Shown here: piece by piece, positions 26,339 to 34,526 of the stretch
Layout of the letters: each line of letters begins with the position of its first letter
Numbering within the stretch: position 1 is the first letter of the stretch
Source: Prevotella sp.
GTDB taxonomy: Bacteria > Bacteroidota > Bacteroidia > Bacteroidales > Bacteroidaceae
Length of the DNA stretch: 64,000 bases
NCBI GenBank assembly: GCA_017462915.1
Contig: JAFTQG010000042.1
Span: forward strand, 18,890 to 82,889
Reading direction: 5' to 3'
The notes under the pieces: generated by a model
What the model was told of the DNA's origin: nothing
Seen by the model: only the letters and a program-made list of their open reading frames with translations
The model's database searches: none
Program-made: the position numbers and the translations under genes

Positions 26339-28063
26339 CTAATCTACTTTCACCTTAATAGAACGCCGTGTAGGAGTCACAACGACATATACACCTGTCG
26401 GAAGATCATCATCATCATGTATTTCAAAGCCAGAGAGATTGAATACGCGAGAACCTGCAGGCGCAATGATACGTCCGTCGATCACTTTTACAAGAGCATC
26501 ATCCCTGCCGTCTATTGTATTTTCATCTATAGCTGTTTTTATAACACCTATAGTATCAAAATGTCCCCACACTTCATGCTTTTTATATTCATCCTGTGAT
26601 TCGTACGGTACCCAGAGTCTGATTCTTTTGTAACGATAATAGCCGTCATGGTCAAACGAATTCGCGTAAACCGTAGGAGGTGTGACGGCAAGTACCTCAA
26701 AATCCTTTAAGTCACTACACCAGTAAAAAGCTTCTTCACCAATAAACTTCACAGAACTTGGTATGGTTACTGAAGACAAAGACGAGCAGCATGAAAAAGC
26801 ACTATTCGCAATAGTTTTCACAGAATAAGGAATAGTAATTGATGTTAAGTTATTGCTTCTTGAGAAAGCATCACGTCCTATAAATGTCACAGAATTAGGA
26901 ATGGCATAATGGCCATTCCTTCCCTCAGGATATTTAACAATAGTTGTCATGTCTTTCGAGAATAAGACTCCATCCACAGACGTATAAGCAGTATTGTCTG
27001 GAGCTACAATGATATTTTCCATAGAACTGCAGGCGTCAAATGCTCTAACTCCAATACCCGTTACAGAGTAAGGTATGGCAATGGAAGATAAAGACGAGCA
27101 ATCAGAAAATGAATAATGATCAATCTTTTCTAAAGAATTAGGCAAGGTTATCGAAAATAAAGATGAGCAACCTTGGAAAGCCATATTACCAATGGATGTC
27201 AACGAGCTGGGATTCGGAATATTGACAGATGACAAAGACGAGCAACTTGAAAATGCTGAGCTTTCTATAGATGTCACAGAGCTTGGAATATTGACAGATA
27301 ATAAAGACGAGCACCTGGAGAAAGCACAAGTTCCTATTGTTTTCACAGAATTCGAAATTGTAACAGAGGATAAAGACGAGCACTGAAAAAAAGCCTCATC
27401 ACATATAGATATCACAGAACTTGGGATGGTTACGGAAACCAGAGCTGAGCACCCATGAAATGTGCCCCTATTAATAGCTCTGACAGAATTTGATATTGTG
27501 ACTGAGGACAAAGACGAACATCCCTCAAATGCCCAAGCCTTTATAGATGTCACAGAGTTAGGAATTATTATAGATGGTAAAGACGAACACTGATAGAAAG
27601 CAATTTCTCCTATAGTCTTCACAGAATTGGGAATGGTGATAGAGGATAAAGACGAACAATCCCTGAAAGCCCAGTCTCCTATTATTAGCACTGAACTTGG
27701 AATGGTTACAGACAACAAATAATTACAACCTACAAATGCGCCTTTTCCTATAGCTGTCACAGAATAAACGCAACCATCATAGTTCACTTCTGCCGGGATG
27801 TCGATTTCTGTGAATGCATAACAGTTTGTAGGTGGATATGCTACTTCTGCAGTTTTCTTTGCATTATCAAGATTGTAATAAAGTTCTCCTATCTTAACTT
27901 GCGCAAAGAGAGTCAGTGAAGAAAAGACCAGGAAGATAACCAAGAAGCATCTTAAGGACGACGACAATCCCCTGCGCAAAGGGTATTGCAAATGTAACCA
28001 GTGGCAATAGAAATGGCTACTACACACATGACCGGAAATGGTAAATCTGCTCATAAGAAACAT
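26339..28063 (-). CDS. BspA-type leucine-rich repeat surface protein with T9SS-like C-terminus
   Basis: 574 residues to the first ATG. About 13 LRR_5-type repeats of 23 residues (SVTIPSSVxxIGxxAFxxCSSL) fill residues 95-480, as in BspA proteins that bind host proteins or cells. A hydrophobic segment LRCFLVIFLVFSSLTLFAQ (about 37-55) is the signal peptide. Its n-region is unusually long from ATG 28063, so a later start (for example TTG near 27969) is plausible. The C-terminus (VFNLSGFEI...GVYVVVTPTRRSIKVKVD) resembles a type IX secretion sorting domain. A structured RNA region with a promoter lies upstream. Confidence 0.85.
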   Translation of the reverse strand: MFLMSRFTISGHVCSSHFYCHWLHLQYPLRRGLSSSLRCFLVIFLVFSSLTLFAQVKIGELYYNLDNAKKTAEVAYPPTNCYAFTEIDIPAEVNYDGCVYSVTAIGKGAFVGCNYLLSVTIPSSVLIIGDWAFRDCSSLSSITIPNSVKTIGEIAFYQCSSLPSIIIPNSVTSIKAWAFEGCSSLSSVTISNSVRAINRGTFHGCSALVSVTIPSSVISICDEAFFQCSSLSSVTISNSVKTIGTCAFSRCSSLLSVNIPSSVTSIESSAFSSCSSLSSVNIPNPSSLTSIGNMAFQGCSSLFSITLPNSLEKIDHYSFSDCSSLSSIAIPYSVTGIGVRAFDACSSMENIIVAPDNTAYTSVDGVLFSKDMTTIVKYPEGRNGHYAIPNSVTFIGRDAFSRSNNLTSITIPYSVKTIANSAFSCCSSLSSVTIPSSVKFIGEEAFYWCSDLKDFEVLAVTPPTVYANSFDHDGYYRYKRIRLWVPYESQDEYKKHEVWGHFDTIGVIKTAIDENTIDGRDDALVKVIDGRIIAPAGSRVFNLSGFEIHDDDDLPTGVYVVVTPTRRSIKVKVD

Positions 28064-28109
28064 AAGTCTTAAATGAAAAGCCTCGGTCGTCCCCTCGTTG
28101 GCCCTATAG

Positions 28110-28443
28110 TATTAAATGTGAAAAGCGTAGGAGTCTGTACCTGTCACCGTCCTACTGTCAGAGGCTTCTCGCATTGCCTATCTATGTCGGACGGCAACGC
28201 AGAAGCCCACGCTTATATATGCAATCGATGTGTCCGGCTATATTTCACATGAAATATCGTGCCGGATACTGGATAGACATATATCCACGGGCATCTACCG
28301 TTGCTCAACCCTTGACATAGATATGAAATTTTGCGAGAATTTCTGACAGTCAAGAATCAGCGCGGATAAACGCTTTCTTATGTGTGGTTAACACATCCCA
28401 GCCTCACTTAACCCCAGACCGGGGCTTCTGCGAGGCGGTCTGT
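28110..28443 (-). ncRNA. candidate structured RNA or long 5' leader
   Basis: A consensus promoter (28449-28479) points down this strand. The following 330 nt hold at least five hairpins: GCCTC/GAGGC (28401-5 with 28432-6) enclosing CCCC/GGGG; ATGTGT/ACACAT (28380-28396); TCCGGC with ATATTTCA and its complement (28232-28266); GGCTTCTCGCATTGCC with a near-complement (28163-28207); and GTAGGA/TCCTAC (28127-28155), followed by GCTTTTC. AGACC (28416-20) can also pair with GGTCT (28437-41) and ACTTA with TAAGT, giving an alternative fold or pseudoknot. It does not match the tmRNA, RNase P or SRP motifs I know. It could be a ncRNA or the leader of the BspA gene at 28063. Confidence 0.55.
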
Positions 28444-28448
28444 AAGTG

Positions 28449-28479
28449 CAAAAGTAATAAATTTTATTAATCTGACAAA
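28449..28479 (-). promoter_or_regulatory. promoter of the structured RNA
   Basis: Reverse strand TTTG (28476-28479), 19 bp, TACTTTTG (28449-28456): full consensus match. Confidence 0.7.
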
Positions 28480-28623
28480 CGAGGGAATAAATAATTTTCC
28501 TTTTTTAACAATTCACGATAAATTAGTCTCAAAGTCAGGAAAAAGAGGCCTAATATGCAAAAAGTCTACATTCTCACAAAGCATGACTGACAACCGAAGA
28601 ACAGCTGGTAAACAACACCAGAA

Positions 28624-28704
28624 AAAAGGGTGACACTTTACCTTATAAAAGGTGAGGCTTTGCCATGCAAAAGGTGACACATGAAAAGGCAAAAGGTCAC
28701 CGTC
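28624..28704. repeat. 22-bp-period palindrome array, cluster C (4 units)
   Basis: Units GGGTGACACTTT, AAGGTGAGGCTTT, AAAGGTGACAC and AAAGGTCACC; the central T falls at 28631, 28653, 28675 and 28697, exactly 22 bp apart although two units have lost part of the palindrome. It lies 50 bp from MITE-like copy 2. Confidence 0.83.
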
Positions 28705-28751
28705 ATAACACACATCGGCAATTAGACCGACACAAAAGGCTGGGCTGTTGT

Positions 28752-28952
28752 TAAGTAAGTCAACAAAATTAAACGATACAATCCATGATAAAGCAAGCAC
28801 TTACATCTTGTATGTATAAGCCTTGTTCTTTTTGGCTGTTTTTGCCTTGTCTCTCAGTCACATAGTCCCCGCTATGTTCCTTCGTTACAAGACGAAAACA
28901 TCTCAAAAATAACAAAGCTTTATACTATACATTAATTTGGGAGACTTACTTA
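28752..28952. mobile_element. MITE-like element family 1, copy 2
   Basis: TAAGTAAGTC at the left and GACTTACTTA at the right. The interior nearly matches copy 1 at 14449, with a centre of CATAGTCCCCGCTATG. Both flanks read TTAA (left TTAAG, right CTTAA), which could be a target duplication or part of the repeat. No coding capacity. Confidence 0.75.
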
Positions 28953-29072
28953 AGCAATTATATGCTGAGGAATACGGACACACACGGTTCCTGCGAGGGA
29001 CAACGGGCGAATTATACATACGGTTAAGGCGGTTTTATGGAAATAGCCTTTCCTATAACACGAACAACCGCA

Positions 29073-29963
29073 TCACCGCATCCTGCATAGCCTTATCCCG
29101 AGCTGTGTGGGATGCCTGTTCATGTATGTATGGAGCGTCATCGGCTCCTCAACGACCTTCTTGTGTATCTGCGACGCATTGAGCATGTGGAGGCTGTCGG
29201 CATGCCATACGGCGATGCCTATATGGGATGTGTCAAGACCTTTCTTTGAGGTGATTATGGCTATTATATCTCCGTCCTTGATATAACGCCGAAGATTCCT
29301 TGTATTGGACTTCCCCAGTGCCGACTTCGGGATGTAGCGATAGCGTCTCTGCGCCATTGTCTGTTCCATGCGTCTGATGCCTGGTAGCCATTCCCTGTGT
29401 GCAGAAAGCATCTTGTAGGAGGAAATGTGTGTCGACATATAGTTGACAGGAGTCTTGGAGAAGTCCTGCCAGGCTGTAAAGGGATGGTCGCCCGTCTTTA
29501 TACCAGCAGGAGAAGGCTCTACACGTGAGACTATTCCCTGTCGCGCGTTCTGCTCTATCCAGTATGTAAAGTAATGCTGGCGTGCGGTGTACTCTACGCG
29601 GCCGTCGGCATAGCGTATGTCGCGCAGATGGCGGCAGTAGTCGTCGAAGGAGGTCTCGCCGTTGCGCGAACAGAGGGCGAGGGCGAGGACTGTCTCCACG
29701 TATGTCGTGCAGTCGAGGGCGCGGAGATTTACGACAAGGCGCTCTTCCGTGGCCTTGTCGAGTGTGCCGCCGACATAGGGTATGCCTTTCAGGGCACGGG
29801 CGAAATGGAGGACTGTCTCTCCCATGGTCTTACCTCGCAAAGAGGTCTGGGAAGTAAGGAGACGTTCTACAAGTGTCTTGTCCGACGACTGGAAGTCGAC
29901 CTTCGGAGCGGCACTGCAGAGGACTGCCGTAAGGGAAAACAGGAGCAGGAGGATTCTTTTCAT
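29073..29963 (-). CDS. DUF1460 N-acetylmuramoyl-L-alanine amidase-like protein
   Basis: 296 residues with a signal peptide (MKRILLLLFSLTAVLCSAA). PF07313-type cysteine hydrolase: ALDCTTYVE with likely nucleophile Cys85, and SHIGIAVW with His247. It is expected to cleave peptidoglycan fragments in the periplasm, by family knowledge. It overlaps the upstream DUF4421 gene by 4 bp (ATGA), indicating translational coupling. Confidence 0.9.
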   Translation of the reverse strand: MKRILLLLFSLTAVLCSAAPKVDFQSSDKTLVERLLTSQTSLRGKTMGETVLHFARALKGIPYVGGTLDKATEERLVVNLRALDCTTYVETVLALALCSRNGETSFDDYCRHLRDIRYADGRVEYTARQHYFTYWIEQNARQGIVSRVEPSPAGIKTGDHPFTAWQDFSKTPVNYMSTHISSYKMLSAHREWLPGIRRMEQTMAQRRYRYIPKSALGKSNTRNLRRYIKDGDIIAIITSKKGLDTSHIGIAVWHADSLHMLNASQIHKKVVEEPMTLHTYMNRHPTQLGIRLCRMR

Positions 29964-31102
29964 AACTCAAAAAACTTTCCAGGTGTGCGGTAGCGTTTCT
30001 TCTTGCCGAAGTTCACACCGACATATATATTGATGTTGCCGAAGGTATTGCGGAGAGAAAACTGCGACTTGCTGTAGGCGAAGGAGTGGACTTGTCCGGA
30101 GACGCCTGCAAACCAACGTGTGTTGTTCCACACGATGCCCATGCGTCCGACACCATCGAAACTTATATTCGAGAATTTGAAGTCGCTGAAGAACTTCTCA
30201 AGCCGCATCTGCTCTCCGCTCGACTTATTGTATGTCAGTGCTGCCGTAAGCGAGGCACCCAGCATCCAGTTGCGGGCGAAGACCCAGTTGTAGGAGTATC
30301 CTCCATAGAGCGAATAGCAGCTGTAGTCGATATTCTCGAAAAACTGCATACCCTCCATCTTGTCCTTGTACTCCTCTACATACTGTGATGCCATGTCCAC
30401 AATCCTGTTCCAGTCCATCGAAAGGGCATACTTCGAGTATCCGAAGCCTGCCAGCGGAGAGCCTGCCGAGCGTCTCTGACAGGTAGACTGGTTGTAGGCA
30501 GCCGGATAGCTGTGCTTGCGGTGATTGAAGATGTAGTAGATATTGTATCCCCAGCGCTTCACGTCAAAGCCCTCAAAATGCTTGTCTACAAGGGGCGAGA
30601 CGTCTACAGCCGTACCGTCGGCAGCCTTGACGTCTGTCATGCGGAAGTCAGAAATCTTGCGGTAATAGAAGTCGACACCTATCAATGAAGTGTAGAGGCT
30701 GAGATTGAAAGTCTTGGCGTTGTCGGCGATATGCAGGTTGTTGAACTGGAGCGTATAGCCGAGGAATATAAGCGAATATCCTGCATAAGGGCCTATCTTG
30801 GTCGAAGTCTCCGGGGCAAAGGTCACCGATGCGCCGTTCTTCTGGCGTATCTCGTAGGACTCAAGGTTGGTGGTCGACTGGAGCATCGCCTGGAACTTAT
30901 AGTGCTGGGGCTCGATATAGCTTGTATCGACATTATCAAACTCGCTGATAATCTTCGAGATGCCCTTCCCTATCCTCTTGAACAGAGACGGCTTTTTCTC
31001 CTTCACCGTCGGGACAGACATGATAGAATCGACCTGCACGGTGTCGGTCTGTGCAGTGTCGGTCTGTGCAGAGACAGTTCCGCACAGACATGACAGAAAC
31101 AA
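29960..31102 (-). CDS. DUF4421 outer-membrane beta-barrel protein
   Basis: About 380 residues. The signal peptide reads HILFLSCLCGTVSAQ, then a Thr/Asp-rich linker and a barrel-like series of amphipathic strands ending VGVNFGKKKRYRTPGKFFEL. No ATG is available before the signal peptide: the frame stops at TAA inside the GGTTTAGT tandem array. Start candidates are TTG at 31102 or CTG about seven codons upstream. Thus the array appears to have replaced the original start region. Likely partner of the DUF1460 amidase, which overlaps its stop. Confidence 0.8.
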   Translation of the reverse strand: MFLSCLCGTVSAQTDTAQTDTVQVDSIMSVPTVKEKKPSLFKRIGKGISKIISEFDNVDTSYIEPQHYKFQAMLQSTTNLESYEIRQKNGASVTFAPETSTKIGPYAGYSLIFLGYTLQFNNLHIADNAKTFNLSLYTSLIGVDFYYRKISDFRMTDVKAADGTAVDVSPLVDKHFEGFDVKRWGYNIYYIFNHRKHSYPAAYNQSTCQRRSAGSPLAGFGYSKYALSMDWNRIVDMASQYVEEYKDKMEGMQFFENIDYSCYSLYGGYSYNWVFARNWMLGASLTAALTYNKSSGEQMRLEKFFSDFKFSNISFDGVGRMGIVWNNTRWFAGVSGQVHSFAYSKSQFSLRNTFGNINIYVGVNFGKKKRYRTPGKFFEL

Positions 31103-31125
31103 TATGTGGGCGATTCGTATCAGCG

Positions 31126-31224
31126 TGGTGGTTTAGTGGTTTGGTGGTTTAGTGGTTTGGTGGTTTAGTGGTTTGGTGGTTTAGTGGTTTGGTGGTTTAG
31201 TGGTTTGGTGGTTTAGTGGTTTGG
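31126..31224. repeat. 16-bp tandem array GGTTTAGTGGTTTGGT, about six units
   Basis: Near-perfect head-to-tail repeats of GGTTTAGTGGTTTGGT abut the start of the DUF4421 gene. A partly complementary, inverted stretch (AACCAAACTACTAAACAACT and following, about 31268-31308) lies just past a 44-bp spacer, so the whole can fold into a long hairpin. The G-pairs also fit a two-tier G-quadruplex pattern. Confidence 0.9.
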
Positions 31225-31267
31225 CAGATAGCCGAAATAGCAGTAATAGCCTGTATAGAGAACTGAT

Positions 31268-31309
31268 AACCAAACTACTAAACAACTAAACCACCAAACA
31301 ACTAAACGG
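31268..31309. repeat. inverted partner of the tandem array
   Basis: ACCAAACTACTAAAC-type C-rich words are complementary to the array at 31126-31224 and end at the stop of the oxidoreductase gene. Confidence 0.6.
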
Positions 31310-32290
31310 CTAAATCTTCTTCAATATACGGTCAAGAACCCAGTTGACAGGAGTCACGGAAAGACTTGTGCAGTCGCAGGTGTTGATACCCTGAAGCGTC
31401 TCCACAATGGTCTTGATGAGCGGTTGCTGCACATGTTCCGGATTTGGTATGTCAAATTCTCGGAAGCCTTCAGAAGTGCGGAGATGAATCGGGTCGAAAT
31501 TGAATACGGAGAAACAGATCGTCCCTTTGCTTCCAAGTATCTCGATACGGTCCTCGCTATGCGACTCATGGCCAACGAAGCACCATGAACCGGAACCGAC
31601 AAGACCGTTCTCAAACTGGAAGCAGGCGCTGACGCTGTCTTCCGCCTCATACAGTCCGCCACGGTTGGAAGAATAGCCACGGGCATGAGTTATCAGTCCG
31701 AAGAGTTCCTGAAGCAGATCCAGCTGATGTGGAGCCATATCATAGAAATAGCCTCCTCCTGCTATGGACGAACGTACACGCCACGGCAGATTGTCAGGGT
31801 TAAGGTCTTCCTGTCGCGGAGGACAGGAATAGCGTATCTGCACGTTCTGCACCTTTCCTATGACATTGGATTGTACAAGTTCCTTGACTTTAAGGAAGTA
31901 AGGCAGATAGCGGCGGTAATAGGCTACGAAGCAAGGTACGCCTGTCGTGAGCGAGACATGGTTTATACGGGCACAGTCGTCATAGCTGGCGGCAAGCGGC
32001 TTCTCTACATAAACGGGCTTGCCGGCATTCATCGCCATGATGGAATATATGGGGTGTGATGACGGCGGCGTCGCCACATATACAGCATTGACCTCCGGGT
32101 CGTTTATCAGTTCAGCAGCGTCTGTGTACCACCTCTTTATATTATGTCGCATGGCATAGCTGCGTGCACGCTCCACGGTGCGGCTCATGACCGCCACGAC
32201 CTCCGAGCCTTCCACTTCCCTGAATGCCGGACCGCTCTTCTTCTCCGTCACCTCACCGCATCCGATGAAGCCCCACTTTATCTTCTTCAT
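31310..32290 (-). CDS. Gfo/Idh/MocA family oxidoreductase
   Basis: 326 residues. N-terminal Rossmann fold with KWGFIGCGEVTEKKSGPAF and VATPPSSHP; the catalytic-type EKP motif in VYVEKPLAAS; then a C-terminal domain with VAYYRRYLP and YDMAPHQLDLLQ (active-site His). It uses NAD(P) to oxidise or reduce a sugar or related polyol; the substrate is unknown. It follows the TetR gene by 11 bp, so it may be under that regulator. Confidence 0.92.
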   Translation of the reverse strand: MKKIKWGFIGCGEVTEKKSGPAFREVEGSEVVAVMSRTVERARSYAMRHNIKRWYTDAAELINDPEVNAVYVATPPSSHPIYSIMAMNAGKPVYVEKPLAASYDDCARINHVSLTTGVPCFVAYYRRYLPYFLKVKELVQSNVIGKVQNVQIRYSCPPRQEDLNPDNLPWRVRSSIAGGGYFYDMAPHQLDLLQELFGLITHARGYSSNRGGLYEAEDSVSACFQFENGLVGSGSWCFVGHESHSEDRIEILGSKGTICFSVFNFDPIHLRTSEGFREFDIPNPEHVQQPLIKTIVETLQGINTCDCTSLSVTPVNWVLDRILKKI

Positions 32291-32301
32291 ACGTCCTTCA
32301 G

Positions 32302-32937
32302 CTATTCGTTGTTCAATATTGTCTTGTCAAGCCGCTCGATGCCCTTTATGGTGCACATGCTGCGGACAAAGAATATCATCATGATTTGGAAAACATCCTT
32401 TATAGGGTACGACTTGTCTGCATACTTCCCACTACCACGGAAATTGTCGACAACGCTGTTGCCTACATCATCGATGATATCAAATCTCAGCCCTGTGATA
32501 AAGTACCCCTGTTCCTGCCCTTTGCGGAAGAACTCATGCGTCTGCGCCTTGTGCTCTTCATTGCGATGTTCGAAAAATTCCAAGACACGGGGATACATAC
32601 GGATATCCTCAAAGAAGCATGGATTCATGTCCTTGATCTCGTTGAATCTCATCTTGAGAAACTCCGTGAGGATATCCATGGCATCGTCTGTATGGCTCAT
32701 CTTCTCCTGCAGTTCACGCTTGGATGTCTCGATATGCAGCCTGAAACTCTCAAGAACGACATCTTCTTTATTGGCATATATCTCGTAAAGCGTACGCTTG
32801 GAGATGCCGAGATGGTGTGCAATGTCGTCCATCTTGACAGCGCGGATACCATTCTTCAGGAACAATTTGTACGCCTCTGTGAGGATATTACTCCTTAACT
32901 CGTTGCGGTAATGTGTTGAAGCGGGTTTTCGTGCCAT
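32302..32937 (-). CDS. TetR/AcrR family transcriptional regulator
   Basis: 211 residues. The N-terminal helix-turn-helix reads KLFLKNGIRAVKMDDIAHHLGISKRTLYEIYANKEDVV (about 25-62), typical of TetR. The C-terminal ligand domain is helical with no recognisable subfamily. Its 5' end overlaps the DUF4296 gene by 50 bp. Ligand and targets are unknown; the adjacent oxidoreductase is a candidate. Confidence 0.93.
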   Translation of the reverse strand: MARKPASTHYRNELRSNILTEAYKLFLKNGIRAVKMDDIAHHLGISKRTLYEIYANKEDVVLESFRLHIETSKRELQEKMSHTDDAMDILTEFLKMRFNEIKDMNPCFFEDIRMYPRVLEFFEHRNEEHKAQTHEFFRKGQEQGYFITGLRFDIIDDVGNSVVDNFRGSGKYADKSYPIKDVFQIMMIFFVRSMCTIKGIERLDKTILNNE

Positions 32938-33835
32938 GTTGCTTTATGTTTTGAGGTTCTTGGATTGTAGTCTTCATTGTGTCGCGCGAGAGTGTCTGCG
33001 TTGGCCCCTCCAGCTGTCTATGCGGAAGTTCTGGTAAAGCCTGTACCGTACCGGGCTCATGAGAAAGACGGATATCATAAAGTGAGAATATCTGATGCTG
33101 TACTGACTCCGATGCAGAGATTCCTGTCAAATCAGCAGGCCTGCGCATCATGAACATCCCATAAACGGACTTTATGCCTATAGCCTTGTCATCAGTTATT
33201 ACAAGTGTGTTTGGACCAGACATTGAACAGGTCATGTTGCGTGTCACGATACTGTCATTGTCCAAGCGGAGTGCAAGGACTGCCGTGACTGCATGGGCGG
33301 CCTTATCTGAGAGGAAAAGGCCTGAGAAGCGTAATGTTATGCGGTCTCCAGGAGAAAGAAGGGAGTCTGTCTCGACAGCCCATGTCTTTGTCGTATACGG
33401 CGGATAGTCAAAGAGAAGCATCTGCCGCTCCGCATTCCATATATCCGTGGTGTCCGTCATCTCTCCGACACCTGCGCCCATAGCTATCGCCTCGTTGTTG
33501 ACCCGCTCAAAAAGCCTCTCGTATATCCGTTCCAGCTCGTTGGCATTGCGTGTATAATAGACCATGGACGAGTCCCATTCAGCCTGCGTTACATCATGTT
33601 TTTTCAACACATTGAGGAACAGCGCATACTGACGGGCACCGTTCTCGCGGTCCTTATAGTCAGAATACGAGAAGTGGGCTCTGTGGACATCATACAGCAC
33701 ATCCTCCATCTCGTCCTCGTCAAGAACGTATGAAGGACGCGATGATTCGCAGGCTACCGTCAGCACAGACATGAACAATATGTAAAGAATATTCCTTTTC
33801 AATATCTGCAGATTCATACTTTTCATATTAATCAT
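32888..33835 (-). CDS. DUF4296 lipoprotein
   Basis: 315 residues with a lipobox LTVAC (Cys about 29). The DUF4296 core VLDEDEMEDVLYDVHRAHF...YYTRNANELERIYERL covers about 35-120; the C-terminal half is beta-rich and the tail is Gln/Thr-rich. Bacteroidales genomes often keep this gene next to lspA, as here (8-bp overlap). Function unknown; envelope-located. An alternative start is the ATG four codons downstream. Confidence 0.85.
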   Translation of the reverse strand: MINMKSMNLQILKRNILYILFMSVLTVACESSRPSYVLDEDEMEDVLYDVHRAHFSYSDYKDRENGARQYALFLNVLKKHDVTQAEWDSSMVYYTRNANELERIYERLFERVNNEAIAMGAGVGEMTDTTDIWNAERQMLLFDYPPYTTKTWAVETDSLLSPGDRITLRFSGLFLSDKAAHAVTAVLALRLDNDSIVTRNMTCSMSGPNTLVITDDKAIGIKSVYGMFMMRRPADLTGISASESVQHQIFSLYDIRLSHEPGTVQALPELPHRQLEGPTQTLSRDTMKTTIQEPQNIKQHGTKTRFNTLPQRVKE

Positions 33836-34484
33836 CCTTGGACTCCGCCTTGGATGCTATCCCTATCTCCGACAGCTCTTTACGGCAGAACAGCAACAGT
33901 GCCACTACAGAGCAACTGATGCTTGCATCGGCAAAGTTGAAGACCGGCTGGAAGAATATGAACGGCCGTCCTCCGAAATATGGAATCCAATCGGGATAGG
34001 TACTCACTATGAGCGGGAAATAGAACATATCCACGACCTTGCCCGTAAGGAAGCCCGAATATCCCTCGCCAAAGGGTACAGCATAGGCTACATAGTCCGG
34101 TGTAGACTGTGTAAAACACATGCCGTAGAACATGCAGTCGATGAGATTGCCCGCTGCACCGGCAAGCACCATCGACAGCAGCACGACATATATCCAGCGT
34201 GCTCCGCTCACTATCTGGCGGCACAGATACCACCCTATGACACATATTGCCACGAGACGGAATATGCTCAAGGCATACTTGGGGATGAAAGTCATGCCAT
34301 AAGCCATGCCGTTGTTCTCGACGAAAGTGATGTAAAACCATGATGTCACCTCATGGCTTTCATAAAGCGACATGGAGGTCTTCACCACAATCTTTATCCA
34401 TTGGTCTATGATGAGAATTGACGCGACCAGCAAGATCGCGACAATTCCCTGTTTTTTCTTCTTTTCGTTCAACATCTGATACAA
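33828..34484 (-). CDS. lspA: lipoprotein signal peptidase
   Basis: Inner-membrane aspartic protease that removes signal peptides from diacylglyceryl prolipoproteins. 218 residues with four hydrophobic helices and the two catalytic Asp motifs: AGNLIDCMFYG and FNFADASISC. Somewhat longer than E. coli LspA because of an insert (GMCFTQSTPDYVAYAVPFG), common in Bacteroidales. It lies 42 bp after ileS and overlaps the DUF4296 gene. Confidence 0.96.
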   Translation of the reverse strand: MYQMLNEKKKKQGIVAILLVASILIIDQWIKIVVKTSMSLYESHEVTSWFYITFVENNGMAYGMTFIPKYALSIFRLVAICVIGWYLCRQIVSGARWIYVVLLSMVLAGAAGNLIDCMFYGMCFTQSTPDYVAYAVPFGEGYSGFLTGKVVDMFYFPLIVSTYPDWIPYFGGRPFIFFQPVFNFADASISCSVVALLLFCRKELSEIGIASKAESKDD

Positions 34485-34526
34485 AGAGACGCAAACCGTC
34501 TTGACTGAATGTTCAACAGAAAGGCG

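Noticed and set aside
28110-28443. tmRNA or RNase P RNA
   Set aside because: No tRNA-like 3' end, no tag frame, and none of the conserved RNase P core words were found on either strand.
31126-31224. Tandem array as a CRISPR
   Set aside because: Head-to-tail 16-bp units without spacers.
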